DNA from: Tistrella mobilis
GTDB lineage: Bacteria > Pseudomonadota > Alphaproteobacteria > Tistrellales > Tistrellaceae
Assembly: GCF_039634785.1 (NCBI RefSeq)
Contig: NZ_JBBIAB010000004.1
Coordinates: 310,001 to 374,000 of the forward strand
Direction: 5' to 3'
Length of the DNA stretch: 64,000 bases
In this document: positions 1 to 10,859 of the stretch, piece after piece
Layout: every line of letters starts with the position of its first letter
How positions within the stretch are numbered: the stretch's first letter is position 1
Notes under the pieces: generated by a model
The model's input: only the letters and a program-made list of their open reading frames with translations
The model's database searches: none
Told to the model about the DNA's origin: nothing
Position numbers and translations under genes: made by a program

Positions 1-738
1 GGGCTCTGGGCCGAGGGGCATCCGAAGAACGCCCACAGCTATTTCGGCTATATCGACGAGCCGCAGTACCTGTCGGGCATCGTGGCCGGCCATGCCTCGA
101 AGACGAAGAAACTGGGCTTCGTCGCCGCCAAGCCGATCCCGCAGGTGCTGCGCAACATCAATGCCTTCACGCTGGGCGCGCGGTCGGTCGATCCGACCAT
201 CACCACCCAGGTGATCTTCACCGGCGACTGGTCGATGCCGGTGAAAGAGGCCGAGGCCACCAACAGTCTGGCCGATCAGGGCGCCGACGTCGTGACCTGC
301 CATGTCGACAGCCCCAAGGTGGTGGTGGAGACCGCCGAACGCCGGGGCATGTTCACCTGCGGCTATCACGCCACCCAGGCGCCGCTGGCGCCCAAGGGCT
401 ATCTCACCGGCGCCGAATGGAACTGGGAGAGCCTTTATCCCCGCTTCGTGAAGGACGTGCTGGCCGGCACCGACATCCCGTCGCTGGTTCGCGGCGGGCT
501 GAAAGAGGGCATCGTCAAGACCTCGGCCTATGGTGCCGCGGCGCCCGAGGCCGGGCGCGCCGCGGCCGATGCGGTCAAGGCGCAGTTCATGGCCGGCGAT
601 TTCGCAATCTTCAAGGGCCCGATCAGGGACAACAAGGGCGGCACCGTGATCGCCGCCGGCACCACCCACGGCCAGACCGACATCGCGCTTGAAAAGATGG
701 ACTACCTGGTCGAGGGCGTGATCGGCGCCACCGCCTGA
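1..738 (+). CDS. BMP-family ABC transporter substrate-binding protein (3' part)
   Basis: The frame is open from base 1, so the gene starts left of the window; about 245 C-terminal residues are present. The stretch with WAEGHPKNAHSYFGYIDEP, YLSGIVAG and GFVAAKPIPQVLRNINAF is typical of the BMP/PnrA-like periplasmic lipoprotein family, which binds nucleosides or related heterocycles. The C-terminal half has the usual DVVTCHVDSPKVVVETAE and GAEWNWESLYP blocks. It heads an operon with two permeases, an ATPase and two amidohydrolases, so it is probably the periplasmic receptor for the nitrogen compound they degrade. Family assignment is firm; the ligand is inferred only from context. Confidence 0.9.
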   Translation, partial: GLWAEGHPKNAHSYFGYIDEPQYLSGIVAGHASKTKKLGFVAAKPIPQVLRNINAFTLGARSVDPTITTQVIFTGDWSMPVKEAEATNSLADQGADVVTCHVDSPKVVVETAERRGMFTCGYHATQAPLAPKGYLTGAEWNWESLYPRFVKDVLAGTDIPSLVRGGLKEGIVKTSAYGAAAPEAGRAAADAVKAQFMAGDFAIFKGPIRDNKGGTVIAAGTTHGQTDIALEKMDYLVEGVIGATA

Positions 739-806
739 TCGGCCCCCTCCCCCGATCGACTCCTCCCCCCGCATCCTCCATCGCCGTCAGGAAGTTGCGC
801 AGCGCC

Positions 807-1925
807 ATGCTCCAGGCCCGGACGATGTCAGACCCGAAACTCCGGCAGGCGGCCGAGGCCGTCGCCATTCCCGTGCTGGCGGTCGCGGTCAGCATGGTGC
901 TGTTCGGCGCCTTCGTGGCGGCGGTGGGGGTGGATCCGATCGAGCTGTACCAGCTGATGTATCGCGGCGCCTTCGGCACCTGGTTCTCGTGGCAGAACAC
1001 GCTTCAGCGTGCCGCCCCGCTGCTGCTGGTGGCGCTGTGCACCGCCCTGCCCGCCCAGATGGGGCTGGTGGTGATCGGCGCCGAGGGGGCGCTGGTGCTG
1101 GGCGGGCTGGCGGCCATGGCCGCCGGCCTGCCGCTGGCCGATGCCGGGGCACCGGTGCTGGTGGTGCAGCTGGCCATGGCGGCGGCCGGCATGGCGGCCG
1201 GTGCGGTCTGGATCGGCATCGCCGGCGGGCTGCGCCATGCCCGCGGCGTCAGCGAGACGATTTCCAGCCTGCTGATGGTCTATATCGCGATCGCGGTGCT
1301 GAACCACATGGTCGAAGGGCCGATGCGCGACCCGGCCAGCCTGAACAAGCCCTCCACCCCCGCCATCGGCGATGGCTTCATGATCGGCGACATGCCGGGC
1401 ATGGATGTGCATTGGGGCTTCGTGATCGGCGTCGTCTTCTGCCTGGCCGCCTGGGTTCTGATGTTCAAGACCACCTTCGGCTTTGCCGCCCGCATGGTCG
1501 GCGGCAATGTCCGCGCCGGCCGGGCCGCCGGCCTGCCGGTGGGCGGGCTGATCGTCGCGGTCACCATGATCGGCGGCGCGGCTGCGGGACTTGCCGGCAT
1601 GGTCGAGGTCGCGGCCGTCCATGGCCGGGCCAATGCCACGCTCGCCGCCGGCTATGGCTTCACCGGCATTCTGGTCGCCTTTCTTGCCCGCCAGAACCCG
1701 CTCGCCATCATCCCGGTCGCGATCCTGATGGGCGGGATCGGCGCCAGCGGCGGCCTGCTTCAGCGCCGGCTGGACCTGCCCGACGCCACGGTTCTGGTGC
1801 TGCAGGGCATCCTGTTCGTGGTGCTGCTTGCCAGTGAAACCCTCTATGGCCGGCTGCGCCTGCCCTCTCTCCCCCGCCGCCGCAACGCCGCCCCCGCGGC
1901 ACCGGCCGCCACCGGAAAGGCCTGA
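807..1925 (+). CDS. BMP-type ABC transporter permease 1
   Basis: Integral membrane protein of about 372 residues with many hydrophobic segments; it matches the YufP/BPD_transp_2 type of permease that pairs with BMP-family receptors (motif region GVSETISSLLMVYIAIAVLNHMV). I place the start at the ATG at 807, 12 bases after AGGAAG; a TTG at 795 and an ATG at 825 are alternatives. The C-terminus ends in an Ala/Pro-rich tail. It lies 68 bases after the receptor gene and 4 bases before the second permease, so the two form the transmembrane pair of one importer. Confidence 0.88.
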   Translation: MLQARTMSDPKLRQAAEAVAIPVLAVAVSMVLFGAFVAAVGVDPIELYQLMYRGAFGTWFSWQNTLQRAAPLLLVALCTALPAQMGLVVIGAEGALVLGGLAAMAAGLPLADAGAPVLVVQLAMAAAGMAAGAVWIGIAGGLRHARGVSETISSLLMVYIAIAVLNHMVEGPMRDPASLNKPSTPAIGDGFMIGDMPGMDVHWGFVIGVVFCLAAWVLMFKTTFGFAARMVGGNVRAGRAAGLPVGGLIVAVTMIGGAAAGLAGMVEVAAVHGRANATLAAGYGFTGILVAFLARQNPLAIIPVAILMGGIGASGGLLQRRLDLPDATVLVLQGILFVVLLASETLYGRLRLPSLPRRRNAAPAAPAATGKA

Positions 1926-1929
1926 TCCC

Positions 1930-2856
1930 ATGGAAGACGCGGCTCTGGGCTGGTGGGGTGTGCCGCTGGCGGTGATCGCAGGCGCGATCCGCATCTCCAC
2001 CCCCTTTCTCTTCGTCAGCCTGGGCGAATGCCTGACCGAGAAGAGCGGCCGGATCAATCTCGGCCTGGAAGGCACGCTGGTGATGGGCGCGATGAGCGGC
2101 TACGGCACCGCCTATCTCACCGGCTCGCCCTGGGCGGGCGTGCTGGTCGCGGGGCTTGCCGGCACGGCCTTCGGGCTGCTGCATGCGCTGATCTGCGCCC
2201 TGCCGCGGGTCAACGACATCGCGGTCGGCATCGCGCTGATGCTGCTGGGCACCGGCCTCGCCTTCTTCCTGGGCAAGCCCTTCATCCAGCCCACCGCCCC
2301 GCATCTGCCGGCGATCAGCCTGGGCTTCTGGAGCGAGGTGCCGCAGATCCGCGCGGCGCTGGAGGTGAACGTGCTGTTCGTGATCGGCGCGCTGCTGGCG
2401 GTCGCGATGCTGTGGGCCTTCCACGCCACCCGCTGGGGGCTGATCATCCGCATGGCCGGCGACAGCGCCGATGCCGCCCGCGCCATGGGCTACGACCCCG
2501 ACCGGGTGCGGATGTGGGCGACGATGACCGGCGGCTTCCTGGCCGGTGTGGGTGGCGCCTTCCTGTCGCTCTACTACCCCGGCAGCTGGAATGAAGGCCT
2601 GTCGAGCGGCCAGGGCATCACCGCGGTGGCGCTGGTCATCTTCGCCCGCTGGAACCCGATGTGGTGCTTCTATGCCGCACTGCTCTTCGGCGGCGCCAGC
2701 GCCCTCGGCCCCGCGCTCCAGGCGGTGGGGGTCACCCAGGGCTACTACCTGTTCAACGCCGCCCCCTATCTGCTGACCCTGGTGATCATGGTTCTCGCCT
2801 CCTCTTCGCGCCGCCGGCTGGCGGGCGCGCCGGGCGAGCTGTCGGTCACCCGCTGA
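1930..2856 (+). CDS. BMP-type ABC transporter permease 2
   Basis: About 308 residues and polytopic, with the sequence [23 protein letters not shown] that marks the second permease (YufQ-like) of nucleoside/BMP-type ABC importers. The ATG at 1930 follows GGAAAGG and lies 4 bases after the stop of permease 1. Longer in-frame extensions into the upstream gene are unlikely. It pairs with the preceding permease and with the ATPase at 3593. Confidence 0.9.
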   Translation: MEDAALGWWGVPLAVIAGAIRISTPFLFVSLGECLTEKSGRINLGLEGTLVMGAMSGYGTAYLTGSPWAGVLVAGLAGTAFGLLHALICALPRVNDIAVGIALMLLGTGLAFFLGKPFIQPTAPHLPAISLGFWSEVPQIRAALEVNVLFVIGALLAVAMLWAFHATRWGLIIRMAGDSADAARAMGYDPDRVRMWATMTGGFLAGVGGAFLSLYYPGSWNEGLSSGQGITAVALVIFARWNPMWCFYAALLFGGASALGPALQAVGVTQGYYLFNAAPYLLTLVIMVLASSSRRRLAGAPGELSVTR

Positions 2857-2903
2857 TCCCGCTCCCGACCGCCCCACGCCCGCCCAACCCGAGGATGCCC
2901 GTC

Positions 2904-3592
2904 ATGACCGCGACCGCCTTCAACACCATCCCCGGCGACCCGTATCCCTGGCCGTTCGACGGCCGGCTTCTGCCCGCCAATACCGCGCTGATCATCATCG
3001 ACATGCAGACCGATTTCTGCGGGGTCGGCGGCTATGTCGACAAGATGGGCTACGACCTGTCGCTGACCCGCGCGCCGATCGGGCCGATCGGGGCAGTGCT
3101 GGCGGCGATGCGGGCCCGGGGCTATCACATCATCCACACCCGCGAGGGCCATCGCCCGGATCTGTCGGACCTGCCGGCCAACAAGCTCTGGCGGTCGCAG
3201 CGCATCGGCGCCGGCATCGGCGATCCGGGCCCCTGCGGGCGGATCCTGGTTCGCGGCGAACCGGGCTGGGAAATCATCCCCGAACTGGCGCCGCTGCCGG
3301 GCGAACCCGTGATCGACAAGCCGGGCAAGGGATCGTTCTGCGCCACCGATCTGGAGCTGATCCTGCACACCCGCGGCATCCGCAACATCGTGCTCGCCGG
3401 CATCACCACCGATGTCTGCGTCCACACCACGATGCGCGAGGCCAATGACCGCGGCTTCGAATGCCTGTTGCTGGAAGACTGCTGCGGCGCCACCGACCGG
3501 GCCAATCACGATCATGCCATCCGCATGATCAAGATGCAGGGCGGCGTTTTCGGCTCGGTCTCCAGCTCCACCGCCTTCATCGAGGCCCTGCC

Positions 3593-3596
<4 letters not shown>
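2904..3596 (+). CDS. isochorismatase-family amidohydrolase, biuret hydrolase-like
   Basis: Cysteine hydrolase of the isochorismatase fold, 230 residues from the ATG at 2904, chosen because GAGG sits 9 bases upstream; the ATG at 2895 directly abuts that GAGG. The catalytic triad is visible as D33 (IIIDMQTDF), K139 (IDKPGKGSF) and C172 ([15 protein letters not shown]). From memory, the blocks ADPYPWP-like N-terminus, [29 protein letters not shown] and [10 protein letters not shown] closely resemble rhizobial biuret amidohydrolase (BiuH). A related ureide or carbamoyl substrate is possible. It sits inside the ABC operon and overlaps the ATPase gene by ATGA, so imported substrate is probably hydrolysed to release nitrogen. 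Confidence 0.82.
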
Positions 3597-5170
<1,574 letters not shown>

Positions 5171-5188
5171 GGGGAGCCCCGTCACGCC

Positions 5189-5863
5189 ATGCCCATCACC
5201 ATCGACGCCGCCCCTTATGCCTTCACCGCGCCCCGCGACCGGCTGGCGCTGATCGTGATCGACATGCAGCGCGACTTCCTGGAGCCGGGCGGCTTCGGCG
5301 CCGCGCTCGGCAACGACGTCACCCGGCTGCAGCCGTCGATCGCGCCGACCCGGCGCCTGCTGGACGGCTTCCGTGCGGCGGGGCTGCCGATCTTCCACAC
5401 CCGGGAATGCCATCTGCCCGACCTCTCGGACTGCCCGCCGGCCAAGCATGGCCGTGGGCCCGGGCCGCTCCGCATCGGCGATCCGGGACCGATGGGCCGG
5501 ATCCTGATCCGCGGCGAGCCGGGGGCGGACATCATCCCCGAACTGGCGCCATGGCCCGGCGAAGTGGTGATCGACAAGCCCGGCAAGGGCGCCTTCCACG
5601 CCACCCCGCTCGGCGACGAGCTTGCCCGCCGCAGCATCGGCCATCTGGTCTTCGCCGGCGTCACCACCGAGGTCTGCGTACAGACCACGATGCGCGAGGC
5701 GAACGACCGGGGCTTCGACTGCCTGCTCGCCACCGACGCCACCGACAGCTATTTCCCCGACTTCAAGGCCGCGACCATCGCCATGATCACCGCCCAGGCC
5801 GGCATCGTCGGCTGGGCGGCACCGGTGGATGCCGTCCTTGCCGCGCTGAGGGCCGATACATGA
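5189..5863 (+). CDS. second isochorismatase-family amidohydrolase
   Basis: Paralog of the hydrolase at 2904, 224 residues, with triad D25 (IVIDMQRDF), K130 ([10 protein letters not shown]) and C163 ([15 protein letters not shown]). It keeps the HTRECHLPDLSDCPPAK and IGDPGPMGRIL blocks but lacks the first enzyme's N-terminal PYPWP region and ends differently, so it may act on a related but different amide. GAGGGGA precedes the ATG. It overlaps the next gene by ATGA and is part of the same operon. Exact substrate unknown; biuret-, ureidoacrylate- or N-carbamoyl-type amides are options. Confidence 0.83.
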   Translation: MPITIDAAPYAFTAPRDRLALIVIDMQRDFLEPGGFGAALGNDVTRLQPSIAPTRRLLDGFRAAGLPIFHTRECHLPDLSDCPPAKHGRGPGPLRIGDPGPMGRILIRGEPGADIIPELAPWPGEVVIDKPGKGAFHATPLGDELARRSIGHLVFAGVTTEVCVQTTMREANDRGFDCLLATDATDSYFPDFKAATIAMITAQAGIVGWAAPVDAVLAALRADT

Positions 5864-6234
5864 CCGGATCTCCTGCCGTCGATCTTCCCGCCGTGCTCCG
5901 CGCCGGCCTGCTCGACCCCGCCGCCCGCGCGGCGCTGGACTGGCAGCCCTTCCGCCCGGGTGTCGAGGCCCACTGGCTGCACCGCAGCCCCGATGGCGGC
6001 CCGGCGGCGGCGTTGCTGCGCTATGCCCCCGGATCCGAGGTGCCGCGCCACGCCCATATCGGCCGCGAGACCATCCTGATCCTCGACGGCCGCCAGAGCG
6101 ACGATGCCGGCACCTACGAGACCGGCACGCTGGTGGTCAACGACCCCGGCACGGAACACAAGGTGCGCAGCGACACCGGCTGCACCGCCCTGCTGATCTG
6201 GGAACGCGCGCCGCGGCTTTACGAGGGCACCTGA
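5860..6234 (+). CDS. ChrR-like cupin domain protein
   Basis: Small protein of 124 residues with a single cupin barrel. The metal-binding signature is readable as PGSEVPRHAHIGRETILILDG followed by GTLVVNDPGTEHKVRS. The closest family I recognise is the ChrR/anti-sigma cupin type, here without a sigma-binding N-terminal zinc domain and with no sigma gene nearby. It is the last gene of the ABC/amidohydrolase operon (ATGA overlap). It may therefore be a small metal-dependent enzyme or sensor for the pathway rather than an anti-sigma factor. Confidence 0.7.
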   Translation: MTGSPAVDLPAVLRAGLLDPAARAALDWQPFRPGVEAHWLHRSPDGGPAAALLRYAPGSEVPRHAHIGRETILILDGRQSDDAGTYETGTLVVNDPGTEHKVRSDTGCTALLIWERAPRLYEGT

Positions 6235-6253
6235 CCCGCCGCGCCAGGCGCTG

Positions 6254-7387
6254 TCAGTGGAGGCCGATGATCGCCTCGGCGAGATCCCAGACCGGCTCGC
6301 GGGTCTTCAGCGGATAACAGAGGTGCTCCGCCAGCATCTGCGGGTACACATAAATGTGCTCCGTCATCATCGTCGGGAGGCCGTCGTAATAGCGCTGCGG
6401 TGTACCAAAGCGAAGCAGATCCGCGACGTCGCGGCGCGGCAGCCAGAGGGTGAAAGATCCGTTCCGATGCCCGTCCCGCCACAGATCGACGAGGTCCAGC
6501 TCGTCCGTTCCGAAAAAATCGCGGGCATCCTTTTGATCGTGAAGACCGGCAATTTTCCAGCCCTGCCCCAGACCGCCCGCAACCATCCTGGTCGTCCACA
6601 GCCGGTAGAGGGCGCGCGCCCGGATGATCTTCGCGAACCACAGCACCGCGTCGATCTCTTTGCCCCGGTTCAGAAGCTCTGCGACCCCGGTGCGCAGCAC
6701 AACCTCCAGCCGGGCCGCCAGGTCATTCATTTCCTTCAGATGTCTTTCGACTTCGGGCGTGTAATCCGGGTCCTGCGCAATCCCGTCGATGCGGTGATGC
6801 AGCGACCGGCGCAATGATCCGTAGTCCTCGTCCTCGACCAGAGCGATCTGGTCAGGCGACAGCACAAGGTCCGGGTGGCGTCGGCGCATGTGCTTCCAGC
6901 TTGCCTCCAATACCGCCGCGTCCAGATCGACCGGCCGGGTGAAGCGCAAGGGCAGCACCTCCCGCTCCGGCAGGACCGCCATGTCGGCAGCGCCTTTCGA
7001 GACGAGCACCCGGGCCAGATCCTCCAGGGCTTCGGAGAAGCCGCATGTCGCGAAATTCGCATAAAGCCGGTCCGCCACCTTGAGCGGCATAGTCGTGTCG
7101 TCGATCCGGATGGGGATCACGAAACGGCGGCCGGTCTGCTCTTCCCGCGCCAGCGCCGCATTCAGCTCCCTATTCACCCAGCCGGAACGGATGGCCGCGT
7201 CGGACACCACGACCACGACAAAACCGCTCCGCTCCAGACCGTCATAGATGGCATCGAGCAGCGAGTCGCCGAGCGTGATGCTCCACTTGTCGAGCCAGAC
7301 CGGAATGCCCTTTGCGAGAAGCCCCACGGCCAGCCGCAGCACGAAGGGCTTGTCCACTGATGCATGCGAGATGAAGACGTTCGACAT
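6254..7387 (-). CDS. TIR-domain protein with unknown C-terminal domain
   Basis: 377 residues. The first ~130 form a TIR (TIR_2) domain: NVFISHASVDKPF, GIPVWLDKWSITLGDSLLDAI, FVVVVVSDAA and SGWVNRELNAAL. The glutamate E74 in WVNRE aligns with the catalytic Glu of TIR NAD-hydrolases such as SARM1 (WVHKE). The remaining ~245 residues are soluble and not recognised by me. A GGGAGG box precedes the ATG. Bacterial TIR proteins with effector-like partners often act in antiphage defence by NAD depletion; that role is inferred here. No Thoeris ThsA-like or other defence gene is adjacent. It converges on the ABC operon. Confidence 0.8.
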   Translation of the reverse strand: MSNVFISHASVDKPFVLRLAVGLLAKGIPVWLDKWSITLGDSLLDAIYDGLERSGFVVVVVSDAAIRSGWVNRELNAALAREEQTGRRFVIPIRIDDTTMPLKVADRLYANFATCGFSEALEDLARVLVSKGAADMAVLPEREVLPLRFTRPVDLDAAVLEASWKHMRRRHPDLVLSPDQIALVEDEDYGSLRRSLHHRIDGIAQDPDYTPEVERHLKEMNDLAARLEVVLRTGVAELLNRGKEIDAVLWFAKIIRARALYRLWTTRMVAGGLGQGWKIAGLHDQKDARDFFGTDELDLVDLWRDGHRNGSFTLWLPRRDVADLLRFGTPQRYYDGLPTMMTEHIYVYPQMLAEHLCYPLKTREPVWDLAEAIIGLH

Positions 7388-7488
7388 GGGGCCTCCCGAC
7401 GGCGGCGACCGCGCTTATGGCCCCATTGATTCAATCGGAGATTCGGTCAGGTGACAACATCATCGCGTCCCGCCGTCTTAGCCTCCGC

Positions 7489-8148
7489 TCACCGCCGCAT
7501 ACCCCGGCCCACCCCGCCCGCCGGCGCCAGAAACAGGCAGCGGGTCATCGCCACCAGTTCGGCCAGCACCCGTGCCGGGTCGTCCGGGTCGATGGCGGTG
7601 CCGGCCAGGGCCACCAGCCGGGTGCGGTTGCGCAGCACGTTGTCGCGGATGCCCAGGGCCGCATGCAGCCGCCAGCCGAGTTCCGCCCGATTCAGATGCG
7701 GCGCAAGGCGGGCCAGCACGTCCAGGAACAGGCCCAGATGGTCGACCTCTTCGGCCAATGCCCGGCCGAGCCTGGGGTCGGCGCTGCGGCGGGTGACGGC
7801 GCGGAAGTTCAGGAACACGCGATAATCCGAGGTCGGGTCATAGCGCCAGCGCACCGACGGCTCCAGCAGCGCCGTCAGCACCGCGTCCAGCGGCGGCGGT
7901 GACGGCCGCGCCGCATCGACCGCCGCGGTCAGCTGGTTCAGGCGTTCGGCATTGAAGCGGGTGTAGCAGCGCGCCATCGCCGCGACCATCAGCGCCTCAC
8001 GCGATCCGAAATGATAGCTGATCGCCGACACCGCCACCCCGGCCGCGGCCGCGATCCGGCGCACGGTGATCCGGTCGGGATCGTCCGTGGTCGCCATCAG
8101 GCGTTCGGTGACCTCCAGAATGCGGGCCGTGGTCAGTTCGGTGGACAT
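7489..8148 (-). CDS. TetR/AcrR-family transcriptional regulator
   Basis: 219 residues with an N-terminal helix-turn-helix (ITVRRIAAAAGVAVSAISYHFGSREALM) and an all-helical C-terminal ligand/dimer domain. It is transcribed away from the metallophosphoesterase gene at 8338, with a 189-base intergenic stretch between them, and lies upstream of the TIR gene on the same strand (101-base gap). It may regulate itself or either neighbour; ligand unknown. Confidence 0.88.
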   Translation of the reverse strand: MSTELTTARILEVTERLMATTDDPDRITVRRIAAAAGVAVSAISYHFGSREALMVAAMARCYTRFNAERLNQLTAAVDAARPSPPPLDAVLTALLEPSVRWRYDPTSDYRVFLNFRAVTRRSADPRLGRALAEEVDHLGLFLDVLARLAPHLNRAELGWRLHAALGIRDNVLRNRTRLVALAGTAIDPDDPARVLAELVAMTRCLFLAPAGGVGRGMRR

Positions 8149-8337
8149 GCAGCTCCGATGGGCATGGGGCCGGCTGCGCTTCGCGACGGTTCGATGACGG
8201 CTTTCGGGCGGCGTTCGAAGCCGGTCACCAGGGTGACATCATGACCGCTTATGGTCGGCACGTCACCTCGCCGCGGCCGCATACACCGGGCTGCGACGGG
8301 GGCCGGAAGGATCTGACCGGCCGAAAGGTTCGCGCCC

Positions 8338-9183
8338 ATGCGCATCGCCCTGGTTTCCGACACCCATATCGCCGCCCGTGCACGGGCCTTCACCGCCAAC
8401 TGGCACATCGCCGCCCGGCTGATCGAGGCCGAGCGCCCGGATCTGATCATCCATCTGGGCGACATCACGGTCGACGGCGCGGGCGATCCGGCCGAGCACG
8501 GCCAGGCGCTGGAGGCGATGCAGGCGCTGTCTGCCCCGCGCCTGGCCGTGCCGGGCAATCACGATCTGGGCGACAACCCGCCCCATCCCGGCGCCCATGT
8601 CGCAAGCCCGGTGACCCCGGCCCGCCTGGCCGCCTGGGCGGCCGCTTTCGGCCCCGATCACTGGGTGACCGAACTGGCGGGCTTCCGGCTGATCGGGCTC
8701 AACGCCCAGCTCTTCGGCACCGGGCTGGATGCCGAGGCGTCCCAGATCGCCTGGCTGGCCGCAACGCTCGCCGCCGCCCGCGGGCCCGTGGGCCTGTTCC
8801 TGCACAAGCCGCTGTTCCGCGACCGTCCCGGCGACGACGAGGCCCATGTCCGCTATGTCCCGGCGGCGCCCCGGGCCCGGCTGATGGAGCTGCTGGCGGG
8901 GGTGGATCTGCGCTTCGTGATCTCGGGCCATGCCCATCAGGCCCGGCGGCTGGTGGTCGGCGATGTCGAACATCTCTGGATGCCCTCCACCGCCTTCATC
9001 ATCCCCGACCACATTCAGGAGCGGATCGGCGAGAAGCGGGTCGGCTGGGCGATGCTGACCCTGGATGGCGGCCGCCATCGCCTGGATTTCCGCCACCCGG
9101 CCGGCCTGCCCGAGAACGACCTGCTCGACCATGACGACGCCTATCCGGCGGTGCGGGCACTGCGGCGATCCCCCCCTGCCTGA
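8338..9183 (+). CDS. calcineurin-like metallophosphoesterase
   Basis: 281 residues with the full metallophosphoesterase set: DTH (8-10), GDIT (about 41), GNHD in PGNHDLGD and GHAH near residue 201. The proportions fit the CpdA/Icc type of cyclic-nucleotide or phosphodiester hydrolases, but the substrate cannot be read from sequence. It lies 71 bases upstream of the peptide ABC operon on the same strand and could be co-transcribed. It has no signal peptide, so it is probably cytoplasmic. Confidence 0.85.
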   Translation: MRIALVSDTHIAARARAFTANWHIAARLIEAERPDLIIHLGDITVDGAGDPAEHGQALEAMQALSAPRLAVPGNHDLGDNPPHPGAHVASPVTPARLAAWAAAFGPDHWVTELAGFRLIGLNAQLFGTGLDAEASQIAWLAATLAAARGPVGLFLHKPLFRDRPGDDEAHVRYVPAAPRARLMELLAGVDLRFVISGHAHQARRLVVGDVEHLWMPSTAFIIPDHIQERIGEKRVGWAMLTLDGGRHRLDFRHPAGLPENDLLDHDDAYPAVRALRRSPPA

Positions 9184-9254
9184 CCCCTGTCTCTCTGGCC
9201 GGTATCCCCCGATCCGTCCCTCCCCGATCTGCATTCGACGAGGCCCGACGCCCC

Positions 9255-10859
9255 ATGACCATCACCCGTCGCGACCTGCTGCGCCTGATCGGCGCCGGCA
9301 CCGCCACCGCCGCCCTGCCCGGCGCCTTTTCGTCCATCGCGCAAGCGGCGGGGGCCCAAGCGGCGGGAGTGCCTGCGGCCGGCAACGATCCGCGCCCGGT
9401 TCTGCGCATCGCCGTTCAGGCCCTGCCCGCCAGTCTGGAGCCGCTGGAGACCATCTCCAATATCGGCCTGCGCCAGACCACCTGCCTGTTCGACAGCCCG
9501 CTCCGCCGGGATTTCAAGGCAGAGGCCGCCACGCCCGGCACGGCGAAGATCGATCCGCAGCTCGCCACCGCCGTCACCCGGATCGACGATCTCACCTGGC
9601 GGATGACGCTGCGCCCGGGGGTGACGCTGCATGACGGTTCCACCCTCTCGGCCGCCGATGTGGCGGCGACCTTCGCGCCCGGCCGGATCGGCCCCGACAC
9701 GCCCTGGCCCGAGGTCCGGATCCTGTTCGGCCATCTGGCCGAGGTCCGCACGGTAGACGCGCTGACCGTCGATCTCGTCACCCGGAACCCCGACCCGGTG
9801 ATGCCCCAGCGCCTGGCCGCCTATGGCGCCTGGATCGTGGGGGCGAAGGCGATGGCGGCCGGCGGGCCTGAGACCATGCGCACCGCCCCGGTCGGGGCCG
9901 GCCCCTATAAGCTGGCCGAATTCGTCCGCGACACCCGGCTGGTCCTCAACTCTCACGACGACTACTGGATGGGCCGGCCGGCGGCGCGCGAGGTGCACAT
10001 CGAGGTGGTGCCCGAGGCCGCAACCCGGATCGCCGGGCTGATCTCGGGCGAATACGACATCGTCACCAATCTTCTGCCCGACCAGATGCCGCAGCTCGAC
10101 GGCTATGACGATGTCGAGGCGGTGGCGGTGCCGCTCGATCTGGTGCACATGCTGTTCTACGACACTCGCCGTCCGGCGGTGGCCGATGCCCGCATCCGCC
10201 AGGCGCTGAATTACGCCATCGACTATGATGCGCTCGGCCGCGCGGTCTGGGGCGAACGGTTCAGCCGGCCGAACGGCCTGCAGACCCCCGCCTTCGGGCC
10301 GCTCTATGATGCCGACCGCCGGCATTTCCCCTTCGATCCCGCCCGCGCCAAGGCGCTGCTGGCAGAGGCCGGCTATGGCGGCACGCCCGTGCGCATGCGC
10401 CTGATCTCGGGCTATTACGTCGGCGCCGAAGCGGCCGGGCAGATCATCCAGGCGATGTGGGCGCAGATCGGTGTGCCGCTGGAGCTGGAATTCGTCGAAA
10501 GCATGAAACAGGCGCTGGAACCCGGGGCCGACGTCCGGATGATCTCGGCCGCCTTCCGCTTTCCCGATCCGCTGGGCGGCGGCGTGGTGCCGGCCTGGGG
10601 GCCGGATTCGGCGGTGCAGAAGCGCGGCTTCTGGTCGTCGGACCGGTTCAACGCCGCGATCGCCGAGCTTCGGGCGGCGCAGGAAACCGCCGACCGCCGG
10701 CGGATCTTCCAGCATCTGCTCGACCTCTTCGATGAAGAGGCGCCGGGGGTGGTGCTTTATGGCGTCAACGAGGTCTACGGCAAGCGCCGGCCGGTCAACT
10801 GGACCCATTACCCGCTCTACTATCTCGATCTCCGCCCCGACAACCTGTCCTTCGCATGA
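9255..10859 (+). CDS. ABC transporter substrate-binding protein, family 5 (peptide type)
   Basis: 534 residues, SBP_bac_5 (DppA/OppA) family. The N-terminus MTITRRDLLRLIGAG plus a hydrophobic stretch and AQA looks like a twin-arginine (Tat) signal. Family features include GVTLHDGSTLSAADVAATF, GAGPYKL and the ISGEYDIVTNLLPDQ region. It is the first gene of a five-gene transporter operon and overlaps the ATPase gene by ATGA. Likely ligands are peptides, opines or similar; not determinable here. Confidence 0.92.
   Translation: MTITRRDLLRLIGAGTATAALPGAFSSIAQAAGAQAAGVPAAGNDPRPVLRIAVQALPASLEPLETISNIGLRQTTCLFDSPLRRDFKAEAATPGTAKIDPQLATAVTRIDDLTWRMTLRPGVTLHDGSTLSAADVAATFAPGRIGPDTPWPEVRILFGHLAEVRTVDALTVDLVTRNPDPVMPQRLAAYGAWIVGAKAMAAGGPETMRTAPVGAGPYKLAEFVRDTRLVLNSHDDYWMGRPAAREVHIEVVPEAATRIAGLISGEYDIVTNLLPDQMPQLDGYDDVEAVAVPLDLVHMLFYDTRRPAVADARIRQALNYAIDYDALGRAVWGERFSRPNGLQTPAFGPLYDADRRHFPFDPARAKALLAEAGYGGTPVRMRLISGYYVGAEAAGQIIQAMWAQIGVPLELEFVESMKQALEPGADVRMISAAFRFPDPLGGGVVPAWGPDSAVQKRGFWSSDRFNAAIAELRAAQETADRRRIFQHLLDLFDEEAPGVVLYGVNEVYGKRRPVNWTHYPLYYLDLRPDNLSFA

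Noticed and set aside
737-757. GATCGG/CCGATC inverted repeat overlapping the stop of the receptor gene.
   Set aside because: Only 6 bp with a 9-base loop and no T-tract, inside a polycistronic operon; likely chance in GC-rich DNA.
6254-7387. Thoeris system (ThsB-like TIR).
   Set aside because: No ThsA-like SIR2/SLOG or other effector gene lies beside it, and the long C-terminal domain is unlike single-domain ThsB.
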